Positions 47,588 to 58,535 of a stretch of DNA of 64,000 bases are shown one piece after another. The first letter of the stretch is position 1; each line of letters starts with the position of its first letter. The translations under genes and the position numbers were made by a program. The notes below the pieces were generated by a model. That model did not search any database and had not been told where the DNA came from. It worked only from the letters and a program-made list of their open reading frames with translations. Source of the DNA: Lunularia cruciata (Eukaryota > Streptophyta > Marchantiopsida > Lunulariales > Lunulariaceae); contig OX419761.1 of the NCBI GenBank assembly GCA_948567375.1, positions 41,888,243 through 41,952,242 on the forward strand. Reading direction: 5' to 3'.

Positions 47588-47796
47588 CAAACTTTGTTAG
47601 CCCTACTTCTACTCAATTCTACTTCTACTCAATTCTCGGTAGTTTTCACATCTAGGTACCAATGGAACTGAAATCAAGAAACTACCAAAATCTAGTATTC
47701 ACTCCAGTGCTATGTGCAAGAGAGCACTCGGGAAAGTATAGATCATTCCTCTCACATCTCTCCCCCTCCTTTCCCGTCTCCACACTCTCCGGAACG
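47588..47796. other. Scrambled junction DNA
   Basis: Begins with CTTTGTTAGCCCTACT, 16 bp also found inside the F1 LTR (45337-45352), followed by a direct repeat of TTCTACTCAATTCTA-like 16-mers. The remainder is unassigned. It lies between the broken F1 element and the second half of the copia A 3' LTR, and looks like a repaired double-strand break with filler sequence. Confidence 0.5.
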
Positions 47797-48008
47797 TCCC
47801 GAATTCAGGAAGAACGCAATCACTAAGGGAAGCTCAGTGAACTGACATAGCGAGCGAGAGCATAGAAGTTTCAATAAAGAAAGACAGAGAGTGTTTTGGC
47901 CCGTGGATGTAGCTTCCAAGACAGGAAGTGAACCACGAATCTCTTGCGTTATCACGACGAATGTGTATTCTTTGATGGTGTGGATATACTTGATAGAGTG
48001 AAGTTACA
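47797..48008 (+). repeat. Copia A 3' LTR, second part
   Basis: CCCGAA then blocks shared with the 5' LTR (17180-17398): CTTCCAAGACAGGAAGTGAACCA, TGTGTATTCTTTGATG and GTGAAGTTACA at the end. Several CpG sites kept here are TG or CA in the 5' LTR. It could be a separate LTR fragment, but its start matches exactly the part missing at 37954. Confidence 0.7.
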
Positions 48009-48817
48009 AGATTGTGTGCCGTGAATGCTCATGGTTGATACAGCACACGAAATTTGAATTTAAGTTGCTCAGGAGCAGCGTGGTGACAGCCGCTTTTCAC
48101 CGTTGAAATTAGGAACATACCCGTGGTGTTCTACTACCACCTGTGTAGGAATCCATGGAATTCAACACTTAAGTCAAGAGCTGGGCAGTTACTTGTCTGC
48201 AAGCTTCACGGGATAGCACTACCGCATGTTCGGTAGTATGAGCATTCCGAGTTTGTCTCACTGACATATTTGTCCTTTAGGTGACATACTGACATATTTG
48301 TCCTTTAGGTGACATCAATGAATTTTAGATGACATCACGATATTGTTTTTCCAGAGTTTTGTGTCCTTACCATCTCATTGACATTGTCAAATAAACTCGG
48401 AAATCCTTCACTGAATTCAGCCGAACGCTACATCTACCATGCAGATTGCGCACATTGTTCACTAAATATAGTCACAGTCGTAAAACGAGAATACTCAATG
48501 TCGAAACCATGGAAACAGCGCCAATTTATTGTATTTAGAAGATGGATGACATTTCCATGGCCTGTGTTTACCAATAAACCTTCTTTCATTACATTTCGTT
48601 AACGTAATTTAGATTCTTAGTATCTTTAGTTGATAAGAATGCTAAGCACTGTGCTAATATTTGAAAACCTTTGCTCAAATAATCTGGCCATCAGCTACGA
48701 CGGGAGGTCCAGTCATGCACGCTAATTTCACATGCTCCACAGGACCACCATTGTTCTAGGTTTGGAACTCTAATGCCCTTCTATTCATATACTCAAGTTC
48801 TATCGATTCAGGAGCAT
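48009..48817. other. Low-copy DNA downstream of root-cap gene 2
   Basis: No gene seen. It contains a 28-bp tandem pair, CTGACATATTTGTCCTTTAG plus 8 more bases, at 48261-48288 and 48289-48316. This is the 3' flank of gene 2 and should hold its polyadenylation site. Confidence 0.5.
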
Positions 48818-50039
48818 TTAGCGCCTGCAGGACATAACACCATCCTTGTTATTGCACTGAATCGGCATTCTGATAACTGGAGAGGCGTCTACTTCTGATC
48901 CGTCATGACCTATGGAGAACTGGTTCACCTTGCAATCCGCAGTTAGTAACGAAGAGCTCAAGTACTTCTCGTCTCCGCCCATAATAGGCATAGGCACACC
49001 AACTTTCACGGGAGTCTTGAAGTTGGGTTGATAGGTTTGTCCTAACACACCATCCACTGATGGGGACAAACCAAAGAAAATGAACTGCATCTGGAGATGA
49101 GCGAACCGGTCCTCGTCAGTAATTTGGTAGTTGTGTACTCGGCTCTCCTGATCGCCAATGGACACCACATCCAAACTCACCTCCATCAATTCGTTGATCG
49201 TCACATAAGCGCTGTTTGTCTGGCTCGTTCTCCCAATTACCACCTGTCCGTCAGTTGAAGTCCAGAGGGCGCCGTCAAACTGTGGGAGGGCGAAATCAGC
49301 TCCATCGTAAGAAAAGGAGAACTGGTCTACGTCATCGTTCCACTTTCCTACCTTCTTGGCTGCGACTGTAAGCTTGTGAGAGTCGAACATGATACCCAAG
49401 CTCTGGACCCAAGTGTAGTCTCTAGTCCGACCCTCTGGTCGCTTTCCGATGAAGTGGGCATTGACGTGCAAGTTGCGGTCCGAGACAAGGCAGAAATCTT
49501 GATCCATTTGTCCGTGGAAGTAGAACATCACACCGTCTCCACCAATAAAACGTGGATCGTAGCAGACAGCTCCAAATCCATAGCAGTTCAATTTTCTGTC
49601 TGTAAGACACAAGCACAATGTCATATCAAATACGAGTCATCGTAAGTCGTGATACATACACAAAACTAGCCTCATCTCATCTAAGATTTCAATCTTAGAT
49701 GCAGATCCATGCCCATGACCAGCAGCATCTCGGAGATACTGGTTTGCAAACGCTGGTCCTTAGTTGTTAGTGCTCACGTTTGCACGAGGCCTTGCAGTTG
49801 AGGCAATCAATGAAGCAAGCGGAAGCGCCAGGAGCAACGGTGGCTCTCTTCTTGCAGTGCGTGGGACAAGTGAGTCTAATGTTTCTGCATTGTGGAGAAA
49901 GACATCTTGCAGATTCTGGAGCAGATGAAGAGCTCGCGGATATCATCTGGTAATCTGTGGTTGGGTCGGTCAGTGCGTAAACTTCGACTGCTAGGAGGAC
50001 TACCACCAGACCAACGAGGTATAACAAGCTACGAGCCAT
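48818..50039 (-). CDS. Root-cap family secreted protein, gene 2
   Basis: Two exons on the minus strand, 50039-49778 and 49599-48818, with a GTGAGC...CTTACAG intron of 178 bp; 347 residues, TAA stop. Signal peptide about 1-22 (LLYLVGLVVVLLAVEVYA), then eight cysteines between about residues 46 and 86 (CLSPQC, CPTHC, ACFIDC, CKASC), then the Root_cap domain (NCYGFGAVCYDPRFIGGDG, FYFHGQ, HFIGKRPEGR, GVLGQTY, VPMPIMGG). Exon lengths, splice phase and total length equal those of gene 1; by eye about 45 of the 255 second-exon residues differ, mostly in loops. Likely secreted and functional. The genes point toward each other and were probably about 4.2 kb apart before the transposon stack arrived. 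Confidence 0.93.
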
Positions 50040-50755
50040 TACAGAGATCGAATGTAGCTGAGAGCCAGATCCTGTAATCGTTCCTGATAAAACAAAGGGA
50101 AAGATCTGAGATCTGTCTCCAATCTACTGAAATGATTCTTGTCTCAGTCCAACATAATGAGTTTAGGGATAGCAGACTCTTCTTAAGTGAATGACTGAGC
50201 GGTTGACTTGCTTCTCACTCGCATTGACTCACTCACATAAGTTACCCCAGCACTTCTAACGATCTTCAAAAGTCGAATGGTATCTATAACACATCACAAA
50301 CCGGAGTAACATTAGGAGTCTTTTGCGACATTCCGAAATCGTCATGTGCTATCGATCTAGATGCGTTGCAAACAATCATGCAGAGGATGCACAATCACAA
50401 ACTGCTAATTCCGGACCCACGTCCTCAATCTCTTCTGACTTGGTAAGGAGAAAATCCCAGAAGAAGAGAAAAGCTTCATATTCAGTCAGTTGGAGGCTCA
50501 GTAAAGTCCGAATACAGTTTTGAAGAAAGCTAGATCTGCCTGATCTGTTCATCTTTATGATCCACTCCACTGCGGAACAGGATCCGGAGACTCTCGAGGA
50601 TGCGATCGAGCGACGGAATCTTCCTCTTGGAGAATTTGCTGACGGGAAACACTGCTGCATAAAGGAGAAATCATGGCCAATACCGGACCGTGTTGATAAA
50701 GTGTGAAGCGTCTTCCATAAAAGCTTACCAGTGATAAATGTCCACAATCAACTGT
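50040..50755 (-). promoter_or_regulatory. Upstream region of root-cap gene 2
   Basis: Shares ordered motifs with the upstream region of gene 1: ACAGTTGATTGTG near -716 and CATGATTTCTCCTTTATG followed by CAGCAGT near -635. Closer to the gene the two copies differ: no TATA box is seen at -150; the best candidate is TATAGATA about 240 bp upstream. Expression of the two genes may therefore have diverged. Confidence 0.5.
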
Positions 50756-53050
50756 TTGTTGATCGGGAAGGAGAAAATATATTGACCATTTTTCATGCGT
50801 GTTTTGCGTGTCGTGCTTGCTAAATTTAGCCGTTCTCTTGTGTCATGACAGAGAGCTTTTGACTCCTATATATATATATTTGGACTCAATTCCACCCGTG
50901 CCACCAATCTCAGGGCCGCACGCCCCGCATATTGAACACGTCTCCTTACGTGCCCCGAGCGTCTCCGGACTTTTACCATCTATCAGTCACTTCAGGGTGA
51001 GAATTCGCTTGATGGCTAATGAACCTTGTCACTGGATTTGACAAACTAACGTTGTAGATCTACGTACACGACAATTGGATGCAATTTTGTTGCGGCGACT
51101 GAAATTCTTCAGGTCACCAATGGCCTCAAAACGCAGCGGCACGGTTGCGGTAATGTGAATTCAAAGCCCTTGTTTGAATGATCGATCGTCAAAAATATTG
51201 GTTGTAACCGTTGCTTCGGGTAGAAACTGTAAGCCGTAATGAAGAGACGTGAAATTAACGATATTCGACGCTACTTTTGTGTGTTATTTCGTTCGATTCT
51301 TGTCTCCATGTCATTGCGAGGACTCGTAATAAATCGGCTAGTCCTTCATTTTTCATCCTTTACAAAGTCTGCATTTTCGTCTCTCGAAGAGTAGATTCGG
51401 GCAGCGAATACAATCTGAGACCACTGAATAAATGGATCCGCGATGCCGAGAAACGAGAAATTTGCGCGATGGGAATCGATCTTGTCCCTCGCAAGCAAGT
51501 TACCACAGCAAAGAGCAACCTGCATGTGTCTGCTTTCTCAACCCTTTAATTGTGGGTGCGGTTAGGCCGTAACTGCACCGATCCGTATAATGCAACAAAG
51601 GCAAATAAGGCAATTACTGTAGTGTGTTGGTAGCATTGCAAGTAGGAACATGGAAAACAGTGAAAACAGTTGTCAATGAATAGTTTGAAGTTCGAGCCAC
51701 AGGCACATTGCGGTCGAGTTTCACTGATCATGAGCAACGAGTAAATGATGGGTTTTGGAGCGTCGCATGTATAGCGAAGCACAGTTTACTGGCATAATTG
51801 GCGCCATGTTATTCTAGTTGTTGTCCAGATTGCTCTGTGCTGAAACTGACCTTCTCATTCACATTGATCCACGGTTTAATCACCGCAGATTCTTGACAAG
51901 ACGTCGTTAAAAACAAGGTTGCGCTACTCATGTAAGCATCCTTAGTGCACTTCGAGTTCAGTTTCTTCAGAGTTTGGTATATGTCATTGACCAGTTAGTA
52001 CCGCTTTTCTTCGCCAGCATGAATTAGTCGTTTACTATACTTTACATTCAGTTTCTCACGGGAGGAGGGGAAGCATAGCTTTACACTGAGCGTACCCTTT
52101 GAGTAGCCTCTATTTTGGATTCCTCGTTGCAGTAGTTTTTCTTACCTCCTATACTTACCACTTACCATGTGCCCTTAGAAGGTTCATTCCTATTTACCGT
52201 CGAGACTGCCAAACTCCAGTGTGCCTTGTTTCCTACATTACTGGTTGGCTAGAAATTACCTGATCTCCGCGTCCGATAATCCTTTTCTCCTGACATAGAT
52301 TCGCAGAAGTAGGTCAATTTACAAATGAAGTGGTCATCTGTCTTTCGGACTTCTAACTATATTGAAGTCCCTCCACTTCCTCTCGATCTTCTAGCATTCA
52401 TGCTGTGAATATCGCGGCCACCTTCACTAATTTGTCTCATATTCATGTATTAAGAGACGATTCTCAAGTTACTTATACCGTGCTTGTCAGATTGCCACTA
52501 AGCTTGCGTTCTTGCCTTTCTGGATTCTTCTCTTCATATCGCATCGCATCGTAAAAACCGTCGTGCATCGCAATGTCTTCAGTTTCAGTTATTGCCATCA
52601 ATTCTGATTGCGTCTGTATTGGCTTCTTTCCTATTATGCACACTACGAACCTTGCTTGTGCCAGCGTAGCTAGCTCTAATCCTCATCCTTATGGGTTCCT
52701 TGTTCAGTCAGGTTTCCAAGTCGCATACATACATTGAGGCACCGGCAATTTCCGTGAGTGGAAAAGAGCATTGCAGAGCAATTTGGAAGGTTGATCAACT
52801 AGGACCTCTACATGCATATGCTATTTCTTCTTCATTGTGGTAACCTGTCGTGCTCTCGGATGGTACCACAATGATAAAGTGTTGCAGATAAAATTCCCAG
52901 ACGACCTGGTGGGATTTAAATGACTACTTGTTCTTCTCTTACGCTTACACTTGTATTTTGGAGTTAACTGTCATAATTTCGTACATGTTTAGGATATTCG
53001 GAAGGAGCGGCAAAACTTTACACGAGATGTCCTAGAGGCAATACAACTAT
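50756..53050. other. Low-copy DNA, no gene recognised
   Basis: CpG-containing DNA with short frames only, none familiar. Small simple-sequence runs occur near 50868 (TATATATATAT) and 52538 (TCGCATCGCATCG). I see no transposon ends here. Confidence 0.4.
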
Positions 53051-53446
53051 TTAGAACCACGCGTGGCGCGGGATTGCAGTAGAAATGCCAGGCCTCGGCA
53101 AGAGGACAGACTGTTCGATCAATTCCTGTTCTTTGCTGGCATTGTCAGCTTTGACCATCAAAACACTTCGCTCGATCGCTCGCTCCACAAGTTTACGGTT
53201 AGGGTTCGTGTTCCTCGTCCGCCAATTCTGCGCAAGGGGAATAGTGGGAGATTCAAACGAGGGGTTTTTGGATCCGTAACATTTATTACAGTATCCAGAG
53301 AATAAAATCTTATACCGAAAAGAAAATTTATGGGGAGAGTAGCCGGGTACACCTGAAGTTTTGCAGCACCCGGACCACAGGCCGTAGAAAGCCGCGGGGC
53401 AGGTCAAAGGTGACCGTTCTAGTTGATGGTAACAGGTCGTGGGCAA
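53051..53446 (-). other. GC-rich segment with an unassigned 131-codon frame
   Basis: Compact, CpG-rich block whose minus strand is open for 131 codons (KLVERAIERS, LMVKADNASKEQELIEQSVL, PRPGISTAIP). The plus strand is also open over much of it, so openness alone may reflect base composition. It ends close to a very AT-rich stretch. No family recognised; organelle-derived DNA is one possibility I cannot test. Confidence 0.25.
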
Positions 53447-53510
53447 TCCTGCAAGTGAGGTGACTAGTTCTGGTTTATGGTAGGTCGAGGTATATAGATA
53501 GATTGTAAAT

Positions 53511-53760
53511 AATAACTAGAGATTATCAATAGATGCGAGGTAAATTTTTATATTTTTGCATTATACTGTTAAAAATTATTGTTATTTTAAATTATAATGT
53601 ATTATTTTTAATTATATTTTAATTATATTCTATCATTATACTGTTATGTATATTATTATTAATTTTATACTCAGTTTATTTGTTGGAATTGTAATCCGGG
53701 TACCTAAAAATATAAATAAATTAAGTATAATCCATCTTTGCAAAAACTTTAATTTATAAT
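53511..53760. other. Very AT-rich spacer
   Basis: Runs of A/T with almost no G or C (for example 53545-53670), between the GC-rich block and the 3' end of non-LTR copy 2. It could be tail sequence of that element or an unrelated AT island. Confidence 0.5.
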
Positions 53761-53769
53761 ATCTCAACA

Positions 53770-56550
53770 GAAATTTTAGAAGTGGTGATCCGGGCCCAAA
53801 ACAAGCTCCCAAGGAAACGAAGGGGATGGAACCCAAGCAAAGTATACTCTTGTACTTTGTTGTAGAGGTCCTCCAAAGGTATCTCTAGACATGTTGGGTG
53901 TTCCTACTATAACTGCTTGTTGGTGAAGACCCAAAGCTTGAGCGCATTATAAGGTGATAAATACATGTTGATAGTAGGAAGTTAGCATGGCTGGGAAGGC
54001 AAGCGGTACCACTCTTCTCTGCACGAAACCTCATGCTGCCTCCTTGATGAGGATGTCAAAGTGGTGGTGAAGGTACCCAAAAATCTCAATCGCCATGGGG
54101 ATAAAGGTGTTTGAGGATAGGTAGGATGCATAGTGGTCCTCCTTGCCCCTAGATGCAATTGTCGCTGCTACCCCTGCTTGTGTCCTTGCCCATACCAATG
54201 ACTCTACTTGTAAGGGGTTTCCAACCACTACATCATGTAAGATGCAACGACCATCCATTAAAGTAACAATATCCAATGGATAGGTGGTATAGGTAGGTCC
54301 AACCATCGCACAACCTGAAGTTCTGCCCTTATAGCATGTACGATTTGAGCCATTGTATCACAAACTCCATCATAGACTCTAGTGGGCTCTCCTCCCACTA
54401 CACACTATAAAAAGTATATCCCTTGAAAGTCATATGAGGCCGCACATGGACATTGATCCAAAAGCCCTATGAGAGCTGGATGAGGGAGACCTAGCCTCAG
54501 TAAGAGTGCCATGGTAAACCCCTCAAAAGTGAACCAAAAGACATCAACTAGGGAAGAAGCATGGAACCAAGGTCTTAAGCCTTTCCCACCACAAGATAGA
54601 ATCCTGACTCTAACAAAAAGAGGTGCATCAATGGGGATGCTAGTAAGTATGTGAATGTGCATATGCTCAATGAGATCTACCTACAGCTTCTTGGAGTCTA
54701 GAGAGACAAAGTCAACAAACAAAGGAGTGATGTGCATGTTAGACCTGGCAGTAAGTTGCAAGCCAACCAAAGAAATGCTTAGAAGGCTTAAGTACCTAAA
54801 TCCACTACCGTGATAGGTCCCACTAGGAAAAGATGATCCTCATGTAAGAACCTATCTAATAAACTAAGGACCACATGAGCCAATGCTCTAAGAAATGTTG
54901 CTTGTGTTGTGGCCTCCTATCCTAGGAGGTTGCATCCACCCATAACTATGCGGAGAGCTATCTGCTCCCTACACCACTCATCTAATAATTGTGTGAGCAT
55001 GTATGGCCCTATTGGAGTGGAGAAAATATAGTAGATAGTACTTTCAAACATCCGCAAATGTGGCAATAGTGCCTTTATAGGTAGGAAAGTCTTTGCTAAA
55101 TATGGGGCCCTATAGAGGTAACTTCTAGTAAGAATGGAATAGGCCACCTAGGTATTCCCCAATCGGAGTGAGGAGGTGGGCTTGGTTTGTGGCCTACACT
55201 AAGGTGTCTGATATGAATGAACTACAAAAACCCTCTTGTTCCAAAGGGGATCCCAAAACTCTCAATCCACCTAAGAGGAATTGGAATCCTAGTGGGAAGT
55301 TAGAGGGAGTGAGTGCCATACATGGGCTCCAAGCCTTGCATTTATGAGTCTAGACCTATAAACCCAAGCCATGTGAGTTCTATGTGAAAGCAGACATTCC
55401 TCTACCAACATCCTCCAAAGGGCCCACTATAGGAGTGTTTTTTGAGATGGAAAGCAGAAGACAAGATAGAAAAGTTGTTTCCACATGTCATAAAGCAATG
55501 TAGTATGCACTATGGCTAAGAATGGTCCTCCCAAAGAGGTCCTTCTTGTACGTCCTTCATTGATGTCAATTGTGAGAACTCTTCTATAGTATTACAATGA
55601 TTATATAAAAGAGGTGTCTCAATCCCATGGAAAGCACAAACAAATGGGATCAAGGAGGGGATCTAGTTGGCAACTAAGCAAAGAGCATGGAACAATGTTG
55701 GATGAGAGTTGGTATTCCAAGGCATTGGATACATCAACTCGGACTACCATCCAATCTAGATGAATGTCTGAGGATACTTAAATGCTAGTAATCACTATCT
55801 CACAATCCTTTGGAGTAGCCATGACAAACTAATAGGGAGATAAGAAGGAAGAAAAAGACTACCATTATTGTAAGCAAATAGTGCAAGATACTAGATACAA
55901 TAAAACATCCCCAATTGCAATGGAATGCACCCTTGAGGTCTCCTTTGCAAGAGTAAGGAGACAAGATGCTCCAAACAAATGAGTTGCTCCAAGGGGTAAG
56001 AGGTACATGAATAAATGCAATGCCCTGATAGAAAGCAAAGAGAAGAGGAAAACCCAAATCTTGAGCATTTAGGGAAAGGCAATCCATAAGTGCTCAAACA
56101 CTAGTCCTAATGGCCCACCTGCAAAGAAACACAAAGAGTGAAGTAGAGCATGGGCAAAGTAGGATTGTGTCATGTATAACTCCTCATCTTGTTGATAATC
56201 TTGAAGGATTGAAAGAAGATCCTAGGTGGTAGGTGGATGTAGGTTCTATAGGTTGGATATAGTGTCAAGGGAAAATAACATTGGTTGGGAGAGAGAAAGT
56301 GGTTAGGTTGCACACCTGTACTATCCTACTTGACCTAACATCACAAAGCACAAAGATGATGATTCTCTAGAGGTAGGGCATGGGGTGGAGACTTTGCAAG
56401 ACAAATGGCTGCTACTTGGGCCCTAATGGTACACTCCTCTTGGAGGGTTGCCCAATCTCCCTGCAAGAATCTAGGGATCCTTTGGTAGCCCACTCTATGC
56501 TTCCTAAAGTAGATTCTTCTTTTTTGTTTTTTATTCATGAAATTAGTCAA
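53770..56550 (-). mobile_element. Non-LTR (LINE-like) retrotransposon, copy 2
   Basis: Minus-strand relative of the element at 37955-44963. The C-terminal block NTFIPMAIEIFGYLHHHFD (about 54110-54055) matches HFFVPLVLELYGAMD of copy 1. Reverse-transcriptase residues SLIPFVCAFHGIETPLLYNH (near 55640-55590) match NFIPFVRSFYGSLASLYYQH, followed by QEGPL. The upstream frame at 56550-56341 (GYQRIPRFLQGDWATLQEEC) may be its N-terminal part. Many stops and frame changes; inactive. Confidence 0.7.
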
Positions 56551-56599
56551 CTCCTTGAGTTAGATTAATGTCAACAATTAGGATTTAGGGCTTATATCC

Positions 56600-57600
56600 C
56601 AATCACTAAAGATATACATAAAACATGCAGTCAAGGGTTATCATCAAAGTGAAGCCACTCCAACCTAACGAAGAGATGATGGTCCTAAGAGCACAACCAC
56701 CATCATGGTCATGGGTATAGAATGTGGAGCTATGATGAGCAAGAAGGGAGCATCATGCCTTGTCCACAAACCACAAGGTGTTGAAGAAAGATAACAACAC
56801 CATGCTGGAACAATATCAAGTGGAGCTTTACCTAGTGAAGGACAAGCTTGTAGTAATGAAGGTTGGTATTGCCAAGTGCAAATAGGTATTTATGGACTAT
56901 AGGCGGTCCAAGAAGAGTAGTTGAAGGAGAAAGAAAAGGATAGACCTAATGAAGAAGGAGATATCTAGAGTACAACAACAAGTCTCTCAATTGGACTCCA
57001 ATTTGCTAACCCTTGTAAAAGGAGGTCCAAGCACCATGGGGAGGAGATGAAGAAGAAGCTCAAGGAGCATCTGAGTGCTAGAGATGAGAAGGTGGCATCT
57101 CTCAAGCAAGAACTAAAGGTTCTCTACAACTAGAGTGCCAAGGACAAGCACGTCCTTAACGTAGAGGTTGAAAAGGGCCAAATGCACATTGAGGAATTGA
57201 CTATGATTGTCAATGGCCATGAGGATTGTGAGCAGATCCTCTACATGCAGATCAAGCAAGAGGTGGATATAGAGATAGAATACATCCAAGATACTTTGAA
57301 TGAGGAGTGGATGTAGGTGATATAGTAAAGTGGAGGTTACCACAAACCAGATGAAGACTCAAGTAGGAGTGGTGGCATTGACCCAAGTTCATCATGCAAA
57401 GCTTTGGGACTTGAAATTGGACATAAATACTTTGGAGACAAAGAAGTATTCAAATGAGCAATTGGACAACAAGCTATAGAAACATATTAACAACAAATTT
57501 GATAATATCCTAATCAAGGCCAGCCAAGAGTTGGAAGAATATGGGAAGCATGCCAATGAACTGATCCAAAGATGCAAGGGAGAAGATGCATTAAACAAGC
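56600..57600 (+). pseudogene. Coiled-coil repeat protein, plus-strand copy
   Basis: Plus strand. ALSTNHKVLKKDNNTML, LVKDKLVVMKVGIAKCK and QLDSNLLTL (56750-57020) align with ALSMNYKVWKKDNDTMI, VKAELTVMKIHNAQCK and QLDFNLLT of the minus-strand copy at 760-480. Further on come KKLKEHLSARDEKVASLKQE and VEVEKGQMHIEELTMIV, a clear heptad-like pattern. Stops and frame changes break it, and the N-terminal domain is absent. It adjoins the 5' end of the second non-LTR element, and its own ends are not identified. Confidence 0.65.
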
Positions 57601-57755
57601 CAAGTTGATCAAGGAAGTAGAGTTAATTGTATCAATACACATGTATAGATGTTAAAAAAGTTACACCTTTGTGGTGTGGTCATTATACCACAACCATTAG
57701 AGTCATCCGACCATTAAAGTCCTCATGTTATTTGAGTCAGCCTTCATCATGGTGT

Positions 57756-57858
57756 CATGCGTATATACATTGCTACACAACATACATTCATGTCAACATC
57801 ATACACTATAGAAGCACAACTCACACATAAGTCATACATGAACTCTAAAGTGCCACAA
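57756..57858. repeat. Direct repeat, first copy
   Basis: About 103 bp beginning CATGCGTATATACATTGCTA, nearly identical to 58306-58408, with about 550 bp between their starts. No coding sequence is seen between the copies. Confidence 0.8.
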
Positions 57859-58305
57859 TAATCAGTTCTTCATCAACTCAAATTAACTCAAAATTAGATC
57901 ATTACTTGATCTTTCACTCAAAAATATGCCAAAAATTGGGCATTGATTATAGGCAAGCCACTCCACTCTAGCTAAGAGATCAGCTTTTTTGCTGGATTTT
58001 TGTCCACCATAGCCAAGAACTCGAACTCTAAACATCAAAGAAGTGAGCTCTTTGGGGCTGCACTTCTAAGGTATACCTCTAATTTTAACCTAGATCTCCA
58101 ACCCTAACGGTCCAACTAATGGCAAACTTGATGGTGTGAATGGTGCAAGTGATGGTGGGCCCCACCATGTAGTCAATACCCCAAACATGAAATCTGACCA
58201 TCAGCAAGTAGTCTATGAGTAACTGCCAAATTACCTTTGACTACCAAGCCTACTACTCTAGCATCCAAGCAATCTAAGTGTGATACTACAAATGGTATGA
58301 CAATT

Positions 58306-58408
58306 GTCATGTGTATATACATTGCTATACAACATACATCATTATCAACATCATACACTATAGAAACACAACTCAAACATAAGTCATACATGAACTCTAA
58401 ATTGCCAC
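58306..58408. repeat. Direct repeat, second copy
   Basis: Second copy of the 103-bp direct repeat (GTATATACATTGCTA, CAACATCATACACTATAGAA, CATACATGAACTCTAAA). The copies may be short terminal repeats of a small element or a local duplication; no 5-bp target duplication was identified. Confidence 0.8.
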
Positions 58409-58535
58409 AATCTCCTTGTGCCACAATCCCCTTGTGCCACAACTTCCCTAGCTAGCGGTTAGGTCCGACTAACTCTAGATAGCCATCTACTCTAAGTATA
58501 TGGTATACCCTATGGTGGGCAAAGATCAAGAGGCC

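Larger units (their letters stand above)
16955..48008 (+). mobile_element. Copia A: base layer of the nested stack
   Basis: A decayed Ty1/copia retrotransposon whose parts appear in correct order over 31 kb: 5' LTR 16955-17398, primer site 17404, gag to pre-integrase 17460-18862, integrase to reverse transcriptase 28554-29947, reverse transcriptase to RNase H 36254-37530, 3' LTR 37613-37954 plus 47797-48008. The gaps are younger insertions. Bases flanking the two outer ends (GAACA at left, AGATT at right) do not match, so no target duplication is preserved; either the ends were altered or the two LTRs come from a recombined element. Many CAG glutamine codons have become TAG. Confidence 0.75.

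Noticed and set aside
49767-50039. First exon of root-cap gene 2 as a complete 90-residue cysteine-rich peptide
   Set aside because: The stop is a few codons past a good GTGAGC donor, and the spliced product equals gene 1 in length and phase. An unspliced short secreted form cannot be excluded but has no support.
53158-53230. Possible tRNA 3' half (GGTTAGGGTTCGTG...CCGCCA on the plus strand)
   Set aside because: No matching acceptor strand or anticodon arm lies within 90 nt upstream, and the T-stem does not pair.
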